The translations under genes and the position numbers were made by a program. Shown here one piece after another: positions 58,402-64,000 of a stretch of DNA of 64,000 nt. Position 1 is the first letter of the stretch. The number at the start of each line of letters is the position of its first letter. The notes beneath the pieces are model-generated. The model had not been told where the DNA came from, did no database searches, and saw only the letters and a list, made by a program, of their open reading frames with translations. The DNA is from Ophiodon elongatus. Lineage: Eukaryota; Chordata; Actinopteri; Perciformes; Hexagrammidae. The DNA lies in NCBI GenBank assembly GCA_016806645.1, contig JACSYO010002158.1:62001-126000 (forward strand). The letters are read 5' to 3'.

Positions 58402-60999
58402 TTGTAACAATACATGAAAAATTAAGACCCGGAATGAACTGAATGAATTTCATCGAACACTCTGAGCAGCCATTGGAGGAATAATAATGAAACAAAACAC
58501 GAGTTCAGATGGCTGCAAACGCTGCTGACGTGTCGACTCCCCGGCTCCCTCCAGAGTGCACCTGCCATGTTCCATCGTCGTGCTTCCCCTCGTTGATTGG
58601 CTGAGTGGCATTGTTGCCTTGGCATCTGGTTGCTACGGCCACCCGCAGCCTGGCACTGATCCACCGCTCTGATCAGGATTGGCACTCGTTGATGACATCA
58701 TCATTGCCCATCAGTCAGCCCTGCTGTTACGATGAGTGTCCCTCTGTATGCCACTCTGTCAGCCAAGCAGTAGGGGGAGGGGTTCAGGCGCTGATGTCGC
58801 GGCGAATAAAATAGGTGAGCATACCTATGACCTACGACCAATCATCATCTTACTGTAAAGAACAACAATCAACACATTTTAATCATTTTTACACATATCT
58901 TTCAGACCTGAATTCACAACTTTTCAAAATGAGGGTTAATCTAAATTTCAATTCCCATCTTTATTATAATTTTTGGCATGTCCACTATGATGAATATTTC
59001 AACTCAGAAAAATGTCTTAAACACCCCAATGGATTTTTTTTCCCATTAATGGTGGGTTTAACTATGGAACTATATACATGAGTAGGACTATATTATGTGT
59101 TGGTTTTATTTAAATTGTCACTTAAAGTCTTTAAAAATACTATTTGTTGTTAAGTATTTTGTACATGCCTGCATTTACAGGATTCACTGGTAAGGGGCGC
59201 GGAGCTTTCCGCCTCCAGCCGGTGCGCCGACTGCGGGTCGAGGTGGCCCCGCTGGGGATGCCTCAGTGGAGCATGTTTGTTTCAGATAAGACAATGAAAT
59301 TTGAAACAGGAAGTCCAGTTGGTCTTGCAGGACACCCTAGATCGCAGTTGAACAGAAAGAAGAAACTCAAGGTTTTTTTCCCACGTAAATACTACACGGA
59401 TAGTTCTGGTTTGTTGTGTGCCATCATAAAACAAATTACCATTTGTTCGAAATTAAAATTTTATTCTAAAACAAATAAACCAATAAATATTGCCTTGCGT
59501 GACACTCATCCTGAATTTGCTCATGAACAACAACAGCAGCAGTACATTTTATTATCAACTCGTAAGACCTGGAGTAGCAGAAGCACGACTCCGTCTACTA
59601 CGTCTCTGAGAAGATGCTGATTGGACATTTCCTTAGCTATTTTTAGCAGGACAGATATTAAAAGCACTTCTGGCTAACAATTCAAGGGATGATTTCAGAC
59701 AACAAAAATGCTTTCATCCAAACTTAATTTGCCAAGCTCTGCAATACTGTGAACCTCTGTCTGACATGCACAACGTGATCTGCTGCATTTCATCTCTTGA
59801 TCTCGGAAGATGCTCTTTATTCACATATTCATCTGTAGTATTATTGGCACTGTCCCTGCTTTGTTATTACTCAATATTTGTTGTATTTACTCCAGATAAT
59901 CTACATCTGTCATGTTCTTATCTACAGTATACTCTTCTCCAACCAATTTCCTCACAGGTATCATTAAAGTCCGATCTTATCTCATCAAAGTCTTGTTTAT
60001 TTGCTGTGGAAAATGTGAAAGTTTTGCAGAAGCTGTGTGTGCCGCGCGCCGCTCAGAGAAATTAGCAGCCAGCCTCCATTCATTCTGCCGTCTCCAGATA
60101 ATACTGTCCCGTCCACTTGTTTCTGTCAACGGAGATTCGGTGAGTGAATAACTGTCAGGTGGGTTATTCTACGTGGAGCTTGTATAAATGACGCTGAAAA
60201 GTTACAAAGTTTGTAATTGCAGTTTATGAGCGGCATTTAGAGCGGAGGGAGACAGACGGACAAAGAGAGAGAGCCAGAGACAAAGTGAGGTGTAGGCCAG
60301 GGACAGACTTGATGGGATTTTAGAAATCTATGAGGCTGATGATGAATGTCTGAAATAGGTTTGTCTGCCCATTGAAAAGCCATTTGTTTTCATTAGCTCC
60401 CAATGCTGGGGTAAGTGAGGGAAGAGGGTGGGTGGCTGAAGCTTATGCTGAGGATGGTCATTATGGGATGGACCTCGCTAGCTAAAGGAATTAGCCCAAA
60501 GCTGTGTCGGTCCTTGGCCGAGTGACGTGGAGTGGGTGAAGCATGGCCGTCACTCCACTGGCTCCATGTAACAACTACAAACAAGACTGTCCTCGCCAGA
60601 AAAAGCAGTGCTCAATGTACAGCTTTGATTGACCGCTCAAATGCCTAAAATTATCAATGTTTACATTTTTCTGATATGAAACCTCTTGTGGCCCTTCATG
60701 TTATGACTTTTGTCTCCCAAAGCAAAGGCAGAAGTAGAGGGACTTCGTTAGAGTGCCTCCAAGCCTTGTGATCCATACAAAGCATACAAAGCACCTCTTT
60801 GACACCAGAAACTACTCTTTCATCCCCTTTAGTACCAGCTGTCAAAGTGATTTTCTTTTAACCATGACCACAATCTTCCCCTGACCCTCAAGTATTTTAT
60901 CAACCCAAACCACTATCTTTCCCTGACTTGGGAGACTTAGTACAGTATGCTTCAGAGCAGTGTGCCCTGCCATTGTTCCGACAGACCATTATTCCACAA
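58402..60999. other. Gene-free stretch with one weak exon candidate
   Basis: Unique-looking DNA. The 158-codon frame 59144-59620 includes a GC-rich island (59195-59290) but encodes nothing recognisable. A possible internal exon at 59958-60139 is listed separately. Segment 60340-60560 is quiet and could be a conserved element. Confidence 0.35.
59958..60139 (+). other. Possible internal exon (splice-signal pair, open frame)
   Basis: A good acceptor (TTTCCTCACAG, ending at 59957, after a C/T-rich stretch) and a good donor (TTCG followed by GTGAGTG, GT at 60140-60141) enclose 182 bp that stay open in one frame (reading ...GKCESFAEAVCAARRSEKLA...). The encoded peptide is not recognised and no neighbouring exon was found, so chance is the default explanation. 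It could also belong to a non-coding transcript. Confidence 0.15.
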
Positions 61000-61330
61000 A
61001 CCCTAATAGTCCAAAAAATGTATGATTGGGCCAAAAACCAATTTGTCCTGCAGCCCGATATCCCGAAAACAAACGTCCAGAAAACCTAAGGCCCATTGCA
61101 AAATGCAAACCGTCCCTGCAACAAACAGAATTACATGGCTAATTATTATGCAAAATTACGTCATTGGACCTTGCTGGTCGCCCTACTCTGCCTCTGGTTG
61201 GCTTATCCTGATAACCTTATCCTAGATCTAACTAATATAATTCGTCATGCCAAAACCTAACTCACCCAACCAACCAACGCAACCGGTAATAAGAGGCAGA
61301 GTGGTGGGTCATGCCTTTGCCAGTAGGGAT
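61000..61330. repeat. Interspersed repeat fragment
   Basis: AATAGTCCAAAAAATG, CCCGAAAACAAACGTCC and ATGCCAAAACCTAACTCACC words match a dispersed fish repeat I know by repeated 'TCCGAAAA' and 'CCTAAC' words. No ends resolved. Confidence 0.35.
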
Positions 61331-61829
61331 GAATATCGGTAAAATCCAATGACGTCATTCTGCATTTATATTTTCAGAACAAGGGGCCTTTGGAGCTATG
61401 GCCATTTGTTTTCGCTGTATCGGGCTGTCGGACAAATTGGCTTTCAGTCCAATGGGACAGTCGGTCCTAGACGTCACTTCTCAAGTCCATTCTCGCCTCT
61501 AAAGTTGCTAATTGGACTGTACACAATGGCCGGTGCCCGGAAGAGGAAGTCTGAGCTTGGATATCTGTTATTAGCTGACTACACCTAAACCACATAAATA
61601 TTGCACCTAAAGGTTTTTTTTAAAAAAAAGAATCCACTGCTTTTCAAGAGTAATGTTTTCTAAACACAACATTTTTACTGGACCATTTGCAACAGTGCCT
61701 CCCATGGAAGAAGGCCTTACCAGAAACAACCCGGTATTCTATGGCAATATAAGGCTGAGTGTCCGTAGACCATTTGTCTCTTGCAGAGAAGCGCTAGCAG
61801 CAGCGTCTTTCTGAGAAGTTCAGAGATTT
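61331..61829. other. Gene-free stretch
   Basis: Begins just after TAGGGATGAATATCGG (61324-61339), which resembles an unpaired hAT MITE terminus. An A-run lies at 61621-61628. Otherwise unique sequence. Confidence 0.35.
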
Positions 61830-61866
61830 AGGACTAAAAGCATTCTTGTTTTCTTCCAGGTGAGTT
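61830..61866 (+). promoter_or_regulatory. Recursive splice-site-like sequence
   Basis: A branch-point-like GACTAAAAG (61832-61840), a pyrimidine-rich CATTCTTGTTTTCTTC, and then CAG immediately followed by GTGAGT, with the acceptor AG at 61858-61859 and the donor GT at 61860-61861. This is the YAG|GTRAGT arrangement of zero-length-exon (ratcheting) sites used in very long introns. It is meaningful only if the window is intronic on the plus strand. Confidence 0.35.
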
Positions 61867-63004
61867 TTAGTGGTGCACTTCAGCCTCTTGTGGCCAAAAT
61901 GAGGATTACAACAACAAACACAAAATTATCTTGATCACAACATTTTTTTAAATCACCTGCCAACAACAAAATCATTTAAACATGTAACTTAGAGAAAATA
62001 TTCTGTCAAAACCTGTTTTTTCTAACGAGCTTAGAAAAAAAATCTTGGGGGAAAAAACTTTTTTTGACCTGTTCTTAAGACATAAACACAGGAGAGGAAA
62101 CAATTAGATCAGACCTAGAAATGGATCACCATTTCTTTTGTCACTCTCAGCCTCTGAGGGCTTCCATACAAACCAGCTCAGAACATTGTCAGAATTGATT
62201 TTGCATTGTCCATTTGTGCTTTGGAAGGCATTGCAAATGATGCTGTCCTGCACCAAATCAGACAACGCTCACATGGGTGCTTTTATAAGGCAACATAAAA
62301 ATGACATCTTTTGTCATTTAGTCTGCTGCATACACACAACGTGCACGTTACATATTGACCTCTTGATATATGGGAGTGTGACTGATGTATGACAATATTG
62401 CAGTAGTTCTCTGGTGATGAGGGTGCTTGTGTGTGTTTGAGAGCCACATAGAGATCAATGCAAGATTGAAACGCCCCCATCTCTTACACCTAACAACTCT
62501 TGACTCTTGATACATGCAGTGTACAGAATGGATGATAGTATATGAGTAATGCCTTAGAATAAAACGCCAGCCGGGGTAATGCATACAGTATCCACCTCTC
62601 AACACATCTACACATTTATCTATGAAATCTGATGTAACATCTCTTATAATATGGCGAGATCTGTAAGTAGGCAACATGAACAGCTCTGGATTGGCCTTTC
62701 CCCGGTCTGAAAGGGTTTGTTCATGTGGAGCTGAGAGTGGCCAGAATCAATAAGAGAGAAAAATAGGAAAATGACATGGCTCTCTCCAGATGAAAGATCT
62801 AATCTCCAATATCCATTTACAGCTCAGGGCCCTGCACTAAGGCAGCAACACTGCATCCCAGTTACAGCAAAAAAAAACACAGATCTCATGGCCAGATCAC
62901 TGCCCGCGCTCGTCTTCACACTCCCTCCTAAACAATGATGGAAATTTCGAGGCAATGTGCTTAAAGCAATTTCCTACTTTTGCTGTTGTCGCTTCTTTAT
63001 ATAT
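61867..63004. other. Gene-free stretch
   Basis: Unique AT-rich DNA. Segment 62660-62870 is quiet and may be a conserved element. No repeat or gene recognised. Confidence 0.4.
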
Positions 63005-63028
63005 ACAGTATATATATATATATATATG
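63005..63028. repeat. (TA)n microsatellite
   Basis: TA run with flanking TATATACAG. Confidence 0.93.
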
Positions 63029-63663
63029 TATTTTTTTCTTTATTTCATAAGCTCCCCATTCCGTCCGCCATAATGATGTGACTTGTGACTTGTAAGTGTG
63101 GATTTGCATTCGACATAAAGTCGCGTCCCATTTCCGACGTAGCTTTCACTTAAACGCGGTGACAATTTAATACCCTCAATATAGTAGTCAAACTTAAAAG
63201 TATTTCATTTTTCCTTTGCTCCCCATTACATTTGCGCTGCTCTTTCTTCTCTCGCGGCAGTGAGTATTAAAGTTGAATATTGGTGCGTCGCAGGCTCGCT
63301 GGGTCACATTAACAAACACTGACACGCATGTATTAAAACCACGCCACATTTCTGGGGCCGAGACTTTTGCCTGCCGTTTGGTTTCTTTCTTTCTCTCTCT
63401 ACTCCCTCCCTCGCTTCCTTCTTCATCCCTTCCTTCTGAAGGAGAGGCGCCTTTGTAGTTTCTGTCTGCTCTTATCAGTCCTGGCATGAAGCACTTGCCT
63501 CTGCCACTGTCCTCGTGTTCCCTGCAAGCTCCCACTTTTGTGTTGCCTAATGAACTCGGACCAAAATTAGACATACTCTTCAACTTTTAAACTGAAGGAG
63601 CCCCTTCAATGGTTCCTTTGTGAAGCGCTGCCACCGCTGTGAAGGGAGGGTGTGTGACTGAAT
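63029..63663. other. Gene-free stretch
   Basis: Pyrimidine-rich DNA at 63385-63440. Segment 63460-63640 is quiet and may be a conserved element. No gene supported. Confidence 0.4.
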
Positions 63664-63683
63664 GTGTGTGTGTGTGTGTGTGT
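63664..63683. repeat. (GT)n microsatellite
   Basis: Twenty-base GT run. Confidence 0.93.
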
Positions 63684-63800
63684 CAAAAAGTAGTGGAATG
63701 CTGGACTGTTTTATGGTAGACATGAGGAATTTAGGCTTGAGCTTCAGTCAGCCCTCAGGCAACTGGAGGAGCCTGTGTTGTCTCCCTCTCTCTTCTCTAT

Positions 63801-63809
63801 CCACACACG

Positions 63810-63841
<32 letters not shown>

Positions 63842-63848
63842 CACACAC
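63801..63848. repeat. (CA)n microsatellite
   Basis: CA run with three CG interruptions. Confidence 0.95.
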
Positions 63849-64000
63849 GCAAGCTTGTGATTTTGAACATCCGTTCATGTATGCATCCATTCCTTTATTT
63901 AAATGGTCACTGGTAAAAACAAACTTTTATGGAGCTCAAATAAACAGACTGATTTTATTTCATTTTTTTATTGAATTCTTGCATTTTTGATGGTTTCCGT
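63849..64000. other. End of window, unique
   Basis: AT-rich unique sequence to the window edge. Nothing identified. Confidence 0.5.

Noticed and set aside
59144..59620. 158-codon frame with a GC-rich, arginine-rich start
   Set aside because: The second half is AT-rich and of random composition, with poly-Gln from a CAG/CAA run. No domain and no splice context.
1..64000. tRNA, rRNA or well-known microRNA genes
   Set aside because: I scanned by eye for A/B-box tRNA promoters and for the mature sequences of common microRNAs and saw none. A covariance-model search would be decisive.

Overview
The window looks like nuclear DNA from a teleost fish, probably a percomorph. The grounds are the very high density of long (CA)n/(GT)n, (CT)n and (TA)n microsatellites, a 5'-truncated L1-clade LINE, an L2-like 3' tail of the kind common in fish, and several transposon families whose sequence I recognise from teleost genomes (hAT, PIF/Harbinger and other terminal-inverted-repeat elements). 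There is no bacterial or viral gene organisation: no dense reading frames, no ribosome binding sites and no operons.

I find no convincing host protein-coding gene, tRNA or rRNA. The open frames are short, and many are translated microsatellite (THTHTH, VCVCVC, SLSLSL). The only recognisable protein-coding sequence is transposon debris: the C-terminal half of an L1 ORF2 on the minus strand (5558-7687) and a broken Harbinger transposase fragment (33235-33405). The window is best read as an intergenic region or a very long intron.

Layout. 1-5440: unique DNA. 5440-7797: an L1 nested in an L2-like tail, bracketed by a perfect 13-bp target-site duplication. 7795-13000: interspersed repeats, including the first of two 450-bp direct-repeat blocks and two inverted copies of a dispersed repeat with CTCF-like motifs. 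13000-23250: mostly unique DNA with several patches that read like conserved non-coding elements. 23250-24162: a long-TIR element. 25846-26292: the second 450-bp block. 26970-28475: microsatellite cluster. 29390-33643: stacked DNA transposons. 36251-36800: third CTCF-motif repeat. 40930-41360: compound microsatellite tract. 43651-44261: hAT-type MITE with an 8-bp target duplication. 44900-48220: plain, conserved-looking DNA punctuated by microsatellites. 51100-51600, 55490-56105 and 57429-58401: further repeats. 58400-64000: mostly unique, with a possible recursive (zero-length-exon) splice site at 61859/61860.

The most interesting signal is a four-copy dispersed repeat family. Its copies carry a CTCF-like core, and in the longer copies a PBX-MEIS composite site and a YY1-like site. 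Two copies lie in convergent orientation 2.5 kb apart, and the other two lie in divergent orientation. The unexplained 450-bp direct duplication 16.1 kb apart and the recursive-splice-like site come next. No comparison or database search could be run, so conservation, family names and function are inference unless a motif is stated to be visible.
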